From contig JAJZFQ010000038.1 in assembly GCA_021805275.1 (NCBI GenBank), positions 1-26,998 on the forward strand: 26,998 nucleotides of DNA, written 5' to 3'. Positions 1 through 7,394 of this stretch are shown here, in pieces (the stretch's first letter is position 1; every line of letters begins with the position of its first letter). Below the pieces are notes generated by a model. That model saw nothing but the letters and a program-made list of their open reading frames with translations. It was not told the DNA's origin and did not search any database. Source of the DNA: Pseudomonadota bacterium. GTDB taxonomy: Bacteria; Pseudomonadota; Gammaproteobacteria; Steroidobacterales; Steroidobacteraceae. A program made the translations under genes and the position numbers.

Positions 1-345
1 CAGTTGGCCGCCGAGCTCGCGTTGCCCTGCGAGTTCGACGTGGCCAGCGATCCGTTCTTCGGGCGCGTCGGCCAGGTCATGGCCGTGAGCCAGCGGCAGA
101 ATTCGCTGAAGTTCGAACTGCTGATCCGGTTCTTCCCGGGCGCGAAGCCGACCGCCTGCATGAGCTTCAATTACCACCAGGATCACTTCGGGTCGATCTG
201 GGATCTGCGCCGGGCCGACGGGGACGTGGCGCATACCGGCTGCGTGGCGTTCGGAATGGACCGGCTCGCCGTGGCCCTGTTCAGCATTCACGGCGTAGAC
301 TTGGCGAATTGGCCACACTCCGTGCGACACGCACTCGGTTTCTGA
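1..345 (+). CDS. Amino acid:[carrier protein] ligase (seryl-tRNA synthetase-like), C-terminal fragment
   Basis: This is the last 114 codons of a gene that starts before the window; the frame is open from base 1. The family consists of truncated class II seryl-tRNA synthetase homologues that lack the tRNA-binding arm. They adenylate a small amino acid (Gly or Ala in the characterised Bradyrhizobium and Agrobacterium enzymes) and transfer it to the phosphopantetheine arm of a small carrier protein. Visible here are the segment SFNYHQDHFG and the class II motif 3 segment CVAFGMDRLAVALF with its ATP-binding Arg. The Cys before FGMDR fits the third zinc ligand of the atypical SerRS catalytic core. 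A carrier protein gene lies 1.5 kb downstream in the same operon, which supports the call. The specificity residues are outside the window, so the amino acid cannot be read. An ordinary SerRS is unlikely given the context. Confidence 0.85.
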   Translation, partial: QLAAELALPCEFDVASDPFFGRVGQVMAVSQRQNSLKFELLIRFFPGAKPTACMSFNYHQDHFGSIWDLRRADGDVAHTGCVAFGMDRLAVALFSIHGVDLANWPHSVRHALGF

Positions 346-358
346 CCCGATCCGCGGC

Positions 359-1294
359 ATGCCGCTCGATCCCTACGTCAGGCGCTTTCTCGGAACACTG
401 TCGGCCGGGGCGGCGCGCAAGACCGGAGATCTGACGGTCGAGGAGCGGCGCGCGAGCTTCTCCCGGCTGCTCACGCTCGGGAGTGAGCCGCCGCCGATCG
501 AATCGTTCGAGGAGCGGCAGATCCCGGGCCCGGCGGGACCGTTGCGCAGCCGCCTGTACCGGCCCAGTCGCGAAACGCCGGAGGCGACTCCCGGCCTGGT
601 GTTTTTCCATGGCGGTGGCCTCGTGGCCGGTGGCCTTGAGACCCACGATGGCATCTGCCGGGCGCTGGCTGCAGAGAGCGGCTGTGCCGTCGTCTCGGTG
701 GAGTACCGCCTAGCCCCCGAGGCGCCCTTCCCGGCGGCGCTGGAGGACGCCTGCGCGGCGACCCGCTGGGTCATCGCCCAGACCTCGCAGCTTGGGATCG
801 ATCCGGCGCGCCTGGGGGTGGGGGGGGATTCTGCCGGGGGAACCCTGGCCGCGGCGGTGTGCCAGGCGCTGACGGCGGCTGGAGAGCCGGGTATCGCCTG
901 GCAGGTGCTGCTGTGTCCCATCCTCGATTACCGGGCCCGGAACGCCTCGCGCCAGGAGTTCGCCGCGGGGTTCCTGCTGGATGAGGGGACGCTCGAGCAC
1001 GACCTGAGGCACTATCTGGCCGCCTCGGTCGGCGCGGACGATCCCCGAATCTCGCCCCTGAAGGCCGCGGACCTGGCCGGTTTGCCGCCGGCGTGCATCC
1101 ACACGGCCGAATTCGATCCCTTGCGCGATGAGGGCCGCCTGTACGCCGATCGGCTGCAGTCGGCAGGGGTCCCGGTACGGTACTGCTGCCACGCGGGTAT
1201 GATCCATTTGTTCTACGGACTGGGCGCGGTGATTCCGAGCGTGGCGGAGGCCTACCGCACGATCGGCGCCGACATCCGGGCCCTCTACGGTTGA
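359..1294 (+). CDS. Alpha/beta hydrolase, HSL (hormone-sensitive lipase-like) family
   Basis: A cytoplasmic serine esterase of 311 aa, full length for the family. The oxyanion-hole motif HGGG lies at residues 84-87, the nucleophile elbow GDSAG at about 155-159 (Ser157), the acidic residue in FDPLRDEG at about 252 and the catalytic His in the MIHLFYG segment near 282, so the triad is complete. There is no signal peptide. The ATG lies 13 bases after the carrier-protein ligase stop, and the next gene starts 7 bases after its end, so it belongs to the operon. Members hydrolyse small acyl esters. In this setting it could release an acyl or aminoacyl group from the carrier protein or deprotect an intermediate, but that is inference. 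The fold and family are secure; the substrate is not. Confidence 0.9.
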   Translation: MPLDPYVRRFLGTLSAGAARKTGDLTVEERRASFSRLLTLGSEPPPIESFEERQIPGPAGPLRSRLYRPSRETPEATPGLVFFHGGGLVAGGLETHDGICRALAAESGCAVVSVEYRLAPEAPFPAALEDACAATRWVIAQTSQLGIDPARLGVGGDSAGGTLAAAVCQALTAAGEPGIAWQVLLCPILDYRARNASRQEFAAGFLLDEGTLEHDLRHYLAASVGADDPRISPLKAADLAGLPPACIHTAEFDPLRDEGRLYADRLQSAGVPVRYCCHAGMIHLFYGLGAVIPSVAEAYRTIGADIRALYG

Positions 1295-1301
1295 AAGAGC
1301 G

Positions 1302-1763
1302 ATGACACCAGCTTCTGATCCGGATCGTGCCTCAATGCAAGCCTTACTGGAGGCGCTCTATGCCGCCCGCGCGGGCGGACAGCTGGAGCGCTTGAGTGGC
1401 CTGTTTGCCGAGTCGGCGCACTTCAGGATCAGCGGCTCCGGCGACGGCAAGCCGATTGCGCTTGCGGCCGAGGGCGCGAGCCAGATCCGCTCCTGGCTCG
1501 CGGTACTGCTGAAGTCGTTCAGCATTTCCCGCTACCAACTGATTGCCACGGTCATTGAGGGCTCCAAAGCGGCAGTGCACTGGCGGGCGACAATCCAATC
1601 GCGGATCACCGGTGCGGGCGTAGTCACCGAACTCATGGACCACCTCGAAACGCGCGATGGGAGGATCGTCTCTTACATCGAGTTCTTCGTGCCTGGTGAC
1701 GGGGCGAGCCTCCCAGTGGATAGGCGGGACAGCACTGGATCGTATCGAAGCGGATGCCAATGA
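1302..1763 (+). CDS. NTF2/SnoaL-like protein
   Basis: A 153-residue protein with the pattern of the NTF2-like alpha+beta cone fold. A helical start (ALLEALYAARAGGQLERL) is followed by GLFAESAHFRI, a central helix, and paired strands ending in VTELMDHLETRDGRIVSYIEFFV. SnoaL-like proteins range from polyketide cyclases and isomerases to non-catalytic binding proteins. It sits 7 bases after the hydrolase gene and is followed by a 115-base gap before the carrier protein. The C-terminal 20 or so residues (after FFVPGDG) look like low-conservation tail. It may act on a pathway intermediate. The fold call is fairly good, and the function is open. Confidence 0.7.
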   Translation: MTPASDPDRASMQALLEALYAARAGGQLERLSGLFAESAHFRISGSGDGKPIALAAEGASQIRSWLAVLLKSFSISRYQLIATVIEGSKAAVHWRATIQSRITGAGVVTELMDHLETRDGRIVSYIEFFVPGDGASLPVDRRDSTGSYRSGCQ

Positions 1764-1878
1764 TATGGCATGGGAATTTTTGACGGGCGGCACACATTCG
1801 AGTTCGGCTCCTTGGTATCTTTAACATAAACTTGGCGCGAAATGCCCCGAGAGCAACAACGCAACGAGGAGTTTGGGC

Positions 1879-2118
1879 ATGAATGTGCGATCAACCATTA
1901 CTAGCATGTTCGAGGAGGTCGCTCGAGAGCAGCAGCGTCGGCTCGCCGTGCTCAGCGATGATCTGAAGCTACTGGAAAGCGGCCTGGATTCGCTCAGTTT
2001 TGCGCTGATTGTGGCCCGCTTGGAGGACACGCTCGGCGACGATCCGTTCGAGAGAGCGGAAAGCTTCCCCGTCACCTTCGGCGATTTCGTTCGACTCTAC
2101 GAGTCGTCCCGCTCCTAG
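1879..2118 (+). CDS. Stand-alone acyl/aminoacyl carrier protein
   Basis: A 79-residue carrier protein. The phosphopantetheine attachment motif is GLDSLS, with Ser38 as the modified residue, followed by the helix FALIVARLEDTLGDDPF. I chose the ATG at 1879 because GAGGAG precedes it at a spacing of about 7; an in-frame TTG at 1873 is less likely. The C-terminal segment FPVTFGDFVRLYES resembles the carrier proteins that pair with SerRS-like amino acid:[carrier protein] ligases. The upstream ligase fragment is therefore the likely loading enzyme. The next gene, an AMP-forming ligase, begins 2 bases after its stop, so the two are probably translated together. Either ligase could load it; the aminoacyl route is the favoured inference. 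Confidence 0.9.
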   Translation: MNVRSTITSMFEEVAREQQRRLAVLSDDLKLLESGLDSLSFALIVARLEDTLGDDPFERAESFPVTFGDFVRLYESSRS

Positions 2119-2120
2119 CC

Positions 2121-3500
2121 ATGACGCTCTGGGAATCGCTTGTCCGCAGTGACGGGCGACCGTCCGGAGCGTTGAGTGACGCGGCGCGGACAGTTCGGCT
2201 GGCGGATCTCGCCGGCCGATCGTTCCTGTCCGGGCCGCTCGAGACGCTGCGCAACCGCTCGATTGTACTGGCCATCCGCGACCCGCTGACCGCGGCGCTC
2301 GCGATGGTGGAACTCGACGGTATCGTGCGACGCATGGTGCTGTGCCCGGCGGGCGTCGCATGCGAACACATGCCGCATGTGGCGCGAATGGCCGATGCGG
2401 ATGCGTGGGTTAGTGACGCGGGCGGCGAGCCACCGAGCATCCAAATGGCCGTTCAGGTCGAAGCAGGCCGAGCGCTGAGACCTTGTGCAGGGGGGCGGTC
2501 GGAGTCCCGCGGAACCGAATGGGTGCTGCTCACCTCCGGAACCACCGGCGCTCCCAAATTGGTATTGCATACCCTCTCGAGCCTGGTCAGTGCATTTGCC
2601 GGGCGGCCCGAGGAGCTCTCTGCGGGACGAGTGTGGAGCACGTTCTATGACGTGCGCCGTTACGGGGGACTGCAGATTCTGCTGCGTGCGCTGCTGGCTG
2701 GATCGCTCGTGCTGCCGGATCCCGAGGAATCGATCCCCGTATTCCTCAGCCGGGTCGCGGCCGCCGGCGTGACGCACATCTCGGGCACTCCGTCCCATTG
2801 GCGCAAGGCGCTGATGACCGGGGCGGCAGAAACTATCGCGCCCGCCTATGTGCGTCTCTCCGGCGAGATTGCCGACCAGGGCATCCTGGACGCGCTGCGG
2901 GCGGCGTTCCCCCGCGCCGTCATTGCGCATGCGTTCGCCTCGACCGAGGCGGGCGTGGCGTTCGAGGTGCAGGACGGGAAGGCTGGATTCCCCGAGGCAT
3001 TGACCGCCTGGCCCGAGCACGGTGTGGAGCTCGACGTCAGTCGCGGTACGCTGCGGATCCGCTCACTCGGGAACGCCCAGCGCTATTTGGACGACAGCCC
3101 GGTACTGAAGGATGAGGACGGCTTCGTGAATACGGGCGATCGGCTCGAGCTGCGCGAGGGCCGGTTTTACTTCATGGGCCGCACAGGCGGCGTCATTAAC
3201 GTGGGGGGGCTGAAAGTTCACCCCGAGGAGGTCGAGGCGGTGATCAATGCCCATCCAGCCGTGCGCATGTCCTTGGTCCGCGCCCGGCGCAATCCGATCA
3301 CCGGCGCGATCGTGACCGCGGACGTCGTCCTCGAGGGTCCCGAGCCGGACATCCGCTCCGCCGAGAGCGAGGCGCTCCGGGAGAACATCCTGGAGTCGTG
3401 CCGCAGGGTGCTGGCGTCCTACAAGGTGCCGGCGATGATCCGCTTCGTGCCGTCCCTTAACGTGTCGGCCTCCGGCAAGCTGGTGCGCCGCGATGCGTAG
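2121..3500 (+). CDS. AMP-forming acyl ligase (ANL superfamily)
   Basis: A 459-residue adenylate-forming enzyme. Ordered motifs are the P-loop LLTSGTTGAPK (136-146), FASTEAG (about 272-278), the ribose-binding NTGD (337-340), the hinge FMGR (351-354), the C-terminal entry INVGGLKVHPEEVE (359-372) and the catalytic lysine in SASGK near 453. It is shorter than typical acyl-CoA ligases (about 500-550), because the N-terminal subdomain before the P-loop is compact. Binding-pocket residues do not point to a recognised substrate. It follows the carrier protein gene by 2 bases and overlaps the reductase gene by 8. It could activate an acid for the carrier protein, for CoA or for condensation with the loaded amino acid. 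It is soluble, with no signal peptide. The family is certain and the substrate unknown. Confidence 0.9.
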   Translation: MTLWESLVRSDGRPSGALSDAARTVRLADLAGRSFLSGPLETLRNRSIVLAIRDPLTAALAMVELDGIVRRMVLCPAGVACEHMPHVARMADADAWVSDAGGEPPSIQMAVQVEAGRALRPCAGGRSESRGTEWVLLTSGTTGAPKLVLHTLSSLVSAFAGRPEELSAGRVWSTFYDVRRYGGLQILLRALLAGSLVLPDPEESIPVFLSRVAAAGVTHISGTPSHWRKALMTGAAETIAPAYVRLSGEIADQGILDALRAAFPRAVIAHAFASTEAGVAFEVQDGKAGFPEALTAWPEHGVELDVSRGTLRIRSLGNAQRYLDDSPVLKDEDGFVNTGDRLELREGRFYFMGRTGGVINVGGLKVHPEEVEAVINAHPAVRMSLVRARRNPITGAIVTADVVLEGPEPDIRSAESEALRENILESCRRVLASYKVPAMIRFVPSLNVSASGKLVRRDA

Positions 3501-4215
3501 CGTTCTCGTGACGGGAGGAACCCGGGGCATCGGGCTGGCGATCGTCGAGCGTCTGGCGGTCCAGGGCTTTCGGGTGATTGCGCTCGCGCGCTCCGAGAGT
3601 GCGTCGCTGCGTCAAGCCATGGCAGCCCACCCGGACGACATAGTGTTTGTGGCCGGGGATCTGTCGGACACCGCAGCCATCGGCGGACTTGTCGCGAGGC
3701 TGCGCAAGGAGATTGGCCCGATTTACGGGCTGGTCAATAATGCCGGTCTCGGCTCCGGTGGGCTGCTCTCGATGATGCGGGATGCGGATATCGAGGCGCT
3801 CCTGAAGGTGAATGTACTGGCGCCACTGATCCTAACCAAGCACGTGCTGCGCTCGATGATGAGCGCAGGCGCGGGCCGGATCGTGAACATCAGCAGCATC
3901 GTGGCGACCAACGGCATGAAGGGATTGTCAGCGTATTCGGCGACGAAGGCCGCGCTCGAGGGTATGACCCGCTCGCTCGCCCGCGAGGTGGGCCCGCTCG
4001 GCATCACGGTCAATGCCGTCGCTCCCGGCTTCGTGGATACCGCGATGACTCAGGAGCTCGACGAGGTCAATCGGGAGCGGCTCGTGAATCGCAGTGCGCT
4101 GCGGCGCATGGCCGAGGCCGGCGATATCGCCCAGGCGGTCGGGTATCTGCTCAGCGATGCCGCGCGCAATGTCACGGGCACCACACTCACCGTCGATGCC
4201 GGCAATACGGCCTGA
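3493..4215 (+). CDS. Short-chain dehydrogenase/reductase, FabG-like
   Basis: A 240-residue classical SDR. The cofactor motif TGGTRGIG is at 7-14, the NNAG motif at 82-85, the catalytic Ser in VNISS at about 134-135 and YSATK at 148-152 (Tyr148, Lys152). The C-terminus (SDAARNVTGTTLTVDAG) is that of 3-oxoacyl-ACP reductase-like SDRs. The residues after the second strand (ALARSE) favour NADPH. The start overlaps the ligase gene by 8 bases, implying coupled translation. Beside a stand-alone carrier protein, reduction of a carrier-bound keto group is the natural guess, but SDR substrates cannot be read from sequence. Confidence 0.9.
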   Translation: MRSVLVTGGTRGIGLAIVERLAVQGFRVIALARSESASLRQAMAAHPDDIVFVAGDLSDTAAIGGLVARLRKEIGPIYGLVNNAGLGSGGLLSMMRDADIEALLKVNVLAPLILTKHVLRSMMSAGAGRIVNISSIVATNGMKGLSAYSATKAALEGMTRSLAREVGPLGITVNAVAPGFVDTAMTQELDEVNRERLVNRSALRRMAEAGDIAQAVGYLLSDAARNVTGTTLTVDAGNTA

Positions 4216-4222
4216 GGTCAGT

Positions 4223-5503
4223 ATGAAACCGGAAACCATCGCGCTGCACGGCGGCTTCGACTCCGATCCGACCACCAAGGCCGTCGCCGTTCCGATCTAC
4301 CAGACGGTGGCCTATTCGTTCGACAGCGCCGCGCATGGCGCGGCGCTGTTCGATCTGGAGGTCTCGGGCTTTCGCTACACGCGCATCGGCAACCCCACTA
4401 CGAATGTGCTTGAGCAGCGCATGACGGAGCTCGAAGGGGGCGTGGATGCCATCTGCGTGAGCTCAGGCCAGGCGGCGCTCAATTTCTCGATCCTCGCGGT
4501 GACCGAGGCGGGACGCAATATCGTTTCCGTGCCGCAGCTCTACGGCACGACGCATACACTTCTCGCCCACATCCTGCCGAAGCTCGGCATCTGTACCAAG
4601 TTCGCTAAAGACGACCGGCCGGAGTCGCTGGCCGCCCTGATCGACGCCGACACGCGGGCGGTGTACTGCGAGATGGTGGGCAATCCAGCGGGAAACGTCT
4701 GCGACCTCGAGGCGCTGGCCGATGTGGCTCATCGGGCTGGCGTGCCGCTCATCGTCGACAGTACCGTGCCGACCCCGCTCCTGGTGCGCCCGTTTGAATT
4801 CGGCGCCGACATCGTGATCCATTCGCTGACCAAATTCCTGGGTGGGCACGGCACGACGCTGGGCGGGGTTATCATCGACAGCGGCAATTTTCCGTGGATG
4901 GAACATGCGGCCCGCTTCCCGATGCTGACCACGCCGGATGAGTCCTACCATGGCCTCGTCTATGCCGAACACTATGGGCGGGCGGCCTACATTGGCCGCT
5001 GCCGCAGCGTGTTCCAGCGCACCATGGGGGCCGTCCTCTCGCCGCTCAGTTCCTTCCTGCTGCTGCAGGGCATCGAGACGGTGGCGCTGCGTATGGAGCG
5101 CCACGTCGAGAATGCCCGGCGCGTCGCGGAATTTCTCAGAGCCGATCCCCGCGTCGCCTCGGTGAGCTATGCCGGCTTCGACGACAGTCCCTACTATCCG
5201 CTGGTGCAGAAATACCTCAAGGGCCGGACATGCTCGCTGCTGACCTTCGCGCTCAAGGGCGGATACGATGAAGGTACACGCTTTTACGATGCCCTGAAGC
5301 TGTTCAAGCGGCTGGTGAACCTGGGTGATGCCAAGTCGCTGGCCTGTCATCCGGCCTCGACGACCCACCGGCAGATGTCGCCAGAGGAGCAGCGCCTCGC
5401 CGGCATTGGACCCGAGACCATGCGGCTGAGCGTCGGTATCGAGCATATCGACGACATCCTCGAGGATCTCGACCAGGCGCTGGCAGCGGCGGTCGGGCAC
5501 TGA
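4223..5503 (+). CDS. Cys/Met metabolism PLP enzyme, O-acetylhomoserine sulfhydrylase-like
   Basis: A 426-residue fold-type I PLP enzyme of the trans-sulfuration family. The PLP-binding lysine is Lys204 in HSLTKFLGGHG. VDSTVPTP carries the PLP-pyridine Asp179, and YGTTH carries the stacking Tyr108. The N-terminal RYTRIGNPTT segment contributes phosphate-binding residues. Length and the GGHGTTLGGVIID stretch favour the MetY (OAH/OAS sulfhydrylase) subgroup over MetB/MetC. I chose the ATG at 4223, with TGAGG 5 bases before it; a longer upstream open frame overlaps the reductase gene. Inside this operon it may have been recruited for gamma-replacement or gamma-elimination chemistry on a carrier-bound or free amino acid, not methionine supply. 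That is inference. Confidence 0.85.
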   Translation: MKPETIALHGGFDSDPTTKAVAVPIYQTVAYSFDSAAHGAALFDLEVSGFRYTRIGNPTTNVLEQRMTELEGGVDAICVSSGQAALNFSILAVTEAGRNIVSVPQLYGTTHTLLAHILPKLGICTKFAKDDRPESLAALIDADTRAVYCEMVGNPAGNVCDLEALADVAHRAGVPLIVDSTVPTPLLVRPFEFGADIVIHSLTKFLGGHGTTLGGVIIDSGNFPWMEHAARFPMLTTPDESYHGLVYAEHYGRAAYIGRCRSVFQRTMGAVLSPLSSFLLLQGIETVALRMERHVENARRVAEFLRADPRVASVSYAGFDDSPYYPLVQKYLKGRTCSLLTFALKGGYDEGTRFYDALKLFKRLVNLGDAKSLACHPASTTHRQMSPEEQRLAGIGPETMRLSVGIEHIDDILEDLDQALAAAVGH

Positions 5504-5523
5504 GAGATTCGCGACATCGCACC

Positions 5524-6963
5524 ATGACGAACGAAACGCTGCCCCCGCCGGTTCCGGCCCTGTTTCCCCAGCGCGACCAGCGCGAGCGGGTGGACGATTA
5601 CCTGACCCGGGCGCTGGCGGATGCCACCGAGCGGGTCAAGGCGGGCTCGGTCATGCCGGACATCGACATGGCGCGGTTCCGCGAGGCGCTGGCCACGTTT
5701 GATTTCAGGGATCCGAAGCCCCTGGAGCCGCTCCTCGAGTGGGTCATCGACTGCATGGAGCACGGCACCGTGCACATGACCCATCCGCGCTATTTTGGGT
5801 TATTCAATCCAGCCCCGACGTTTCCGTCCGAATGCGCAGATCGCATTGCAGGGTGCTTCAACCCGCAGCTTGCGAGCTCCGGCTCCTCGCCGGTGCCGGT
5901 TGCGATCGAAGCCCATGTGATCCGAAGCATGGCCCAGCGTGCAGGACTGCCCGCGGGGTCCGGTGGACACTTCACGACCAGTGGTTCGGAGGCGAACTAC
6001 ACGGCGCTGATCTGTGCGCTGACGAGGGCAAATCCGCGTTTCTCGGCGGAGGGAGTCCGGGCCTTCTCAGGGCCTGCGGTGATGTACACCTCGAAGGAGT
6101 GCCAGCCGGCCTGGCACAAAATTGCTCATCAGGCGGGTATCGGGCGCCAGTCACTGCGATTGGTCGATACGGATGGTACCGGTCGCATGGACGTAGCGAA
6201 GCTTTCGGCAATGGTGAAGGACGACCTTCGCAATGGTGCGGTTCCGGTACTGATTTCACCGACTGCCGGCACGACCGGAGCTGGAATGGTGGATCCGCTC
6301 GTGGCGTGTGCCGACATTGCCCGCGAGCACGGAATCTGGTGTCACGTTGACGCCGCGTGGGGTGGGGCGGCTTTGTGCTCCGACCGGCTTAGGGGCGAAC
6401 TGGCGGGGATCGAGCAAGCCGATTCGGTCACCATTGATGCGCACAAGTGGTTCGCAACGACCATGGGGTGCGGCATGTTCATCGCTCGCGTTCCTTCGTT
6501 GCTGAATGAGGCGTTCGGGGTTGGGGCCGATTTCATGCCATCGACAGCTATGAGCATTGATCCGTACTTGAACACCGTCCAGTGGTCGCGACGCTTCATC
6601 GGACTGAGACTGTTCCTGTCGCTTGCAACGGCGGGCTGGGCGGGATACGCCGCCCACGTCGAGCGGGCGATCGACCTCATTGCGCGGGTGAAAGAACAGC
6701 TGCGGCGCCAAGGATGGTCCATCGTGAATGACTCCAGTCTGGGGGTGCTTTGCGCCGTGCCGCCGCCTATGTCAGCGCCCGTGAAGGAGATCGTTGGGCG
6801 CGTCCTGGCGACGGGGCGGGCTTGGGCAGCTGTGGCGACCTTGGTGGGGCGACCGGTCATCCGAATCTGCGCGACGCACGGTGAGGTCTCGGTTGCGGAT
6901 GCAGAAGAAGTTGCAGCACGTCTTGAAGCTGCGCGCAGTGCGGAACACCCAGAACACGTATAG
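5524..6963 (+). CDS. Group II PLP-dependent amino acid decarboxylase
   Basis: A 479-residue enzyme of the aromatic-L-amino-acid/glutamate decarboxylase family. GGHFTTSGSEAN (147-158) binds the PLP phosphate, CHVDAAWGG (273-281) carries the pyridine Asp276, and DAHKWF (305-310) carries the Schiff-base Lys308. The segment THPRYFGLFNP (86-96) matches the substrate-side region of the family. The length is normal and no key residue is missing. Substrates in the family include aromatic amino acids, Glu, Asp and 2,4-diaminobutyrate, and I cannot decide among them. It is the last gene of the operon, 20 bases after the sulfhydrylase-like gene. The end product of the cluster may therefore contain an amine. 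Third-position GC falls in the second half relative to its neighbours. Confidence 0.88.
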   Translation: MTNETLPPPVPALFPQRDQRERVDDYLTRALADATERVKAGSVMPDIDMARFREALATFDFRDPKPLEPLLEWVIDCMEHGTVHMTHPRYFGLFNPAPTFPSECADRIAGCFNPQLASSGSSPVPVAIEAHVIRSMAQRAGLPAGSGGHFTTSGSEANYTALICALTRANPRFSAEGVRAFSGPAVMYTSKECQPAWHKIAHQAGIGRQSLRLVDTDGTGRMDVAKLSAMVKDDLRNGAVPVLISPTAGTTGAGMVDPLVACADIAREHGIWCHVDAAWGGAALCSDRLRGELAGIEQADSVTIDAHKWFATTMGCGMFIARVPSLLNEAFGVGADFMPSTAMSIDPYLNTVQWSRRFIGLRLFLSLATAGWAGYAAHVERAIDLIARVKEQLRRQGWSIVNDSSLGVLCAVPPPMSAPVKEIVGRVLATGRAWAAVATLVGRPVIRICATHGEVSVADAEEVAARLEAARSAEHPEHV

Positions 6964-7394
6964 ACAACATTGTCAATGCGAACATGGCGCTGGCGCCGAC
7001 CGGAGGTGGCGAATTAGCATCGGCCTCAATGCGACGTTTTATCCAGTGTGCGAGGATGTCAGATGAAATTCAATATGCAGTGAACCGCCTAACGTGTTTC
7101 ACTGACGCCGGTGGAGCGTGTCCAATTTTGTGCCCCGAAAATATACGAAGACCCTATCGATGCGCGAAATTTTTGAGTGCGTGGATAAAAATCAGAAGTG
7201 CGAAAGCTTTAGGTCTTCGGGGAATTTGATACGATTCAATTTCCTGAGAAATATGTGTGATCCGGTGCGGTCCGGATATGATGGCATAGTGTCCGTTACC
7301 CTTTGTCTTGCTCCCGCACGTCAAGGGCGATGTGCAGCACTGTGCGTCTCGGCGACTAACTCCATCGCATGCATATGGAAACCCATTGACTACA
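6964..7394. other. Gene-free stretch, AT-richer than its surroundings
   Basis: About 430 bases between the decarboxylase and the sulfotransferase. Base composition is visibly more AT-rich than in the cluster upstream. Just after the decarboxylase stop there is a short inverted repeat (GACAA, 2-base loop, TTGTC, 6963-6974) without a T-run. Short open frames exist but have no recognisable domain or good ribosome-binding site. No RNA gene or convincing promoter was seen. It probably contains the promoter of the sulfotransferase gene. Confidence 0.5.

Noticed and set aside
1764..1878. Possible internal promoter before the carrier protein gene
   Set aside because: The 115-base gap is AT-richer, but no -35/-10 pair with proper spacing was found; only the ribosome-binding site is clear.
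4463..5500. Minus-strand open frame of about 345 codons opposite the sulfhydrylase-like gene
   Set aside because: The plus strand encodes a complete PLP enzyme; the antisense product is featureless.
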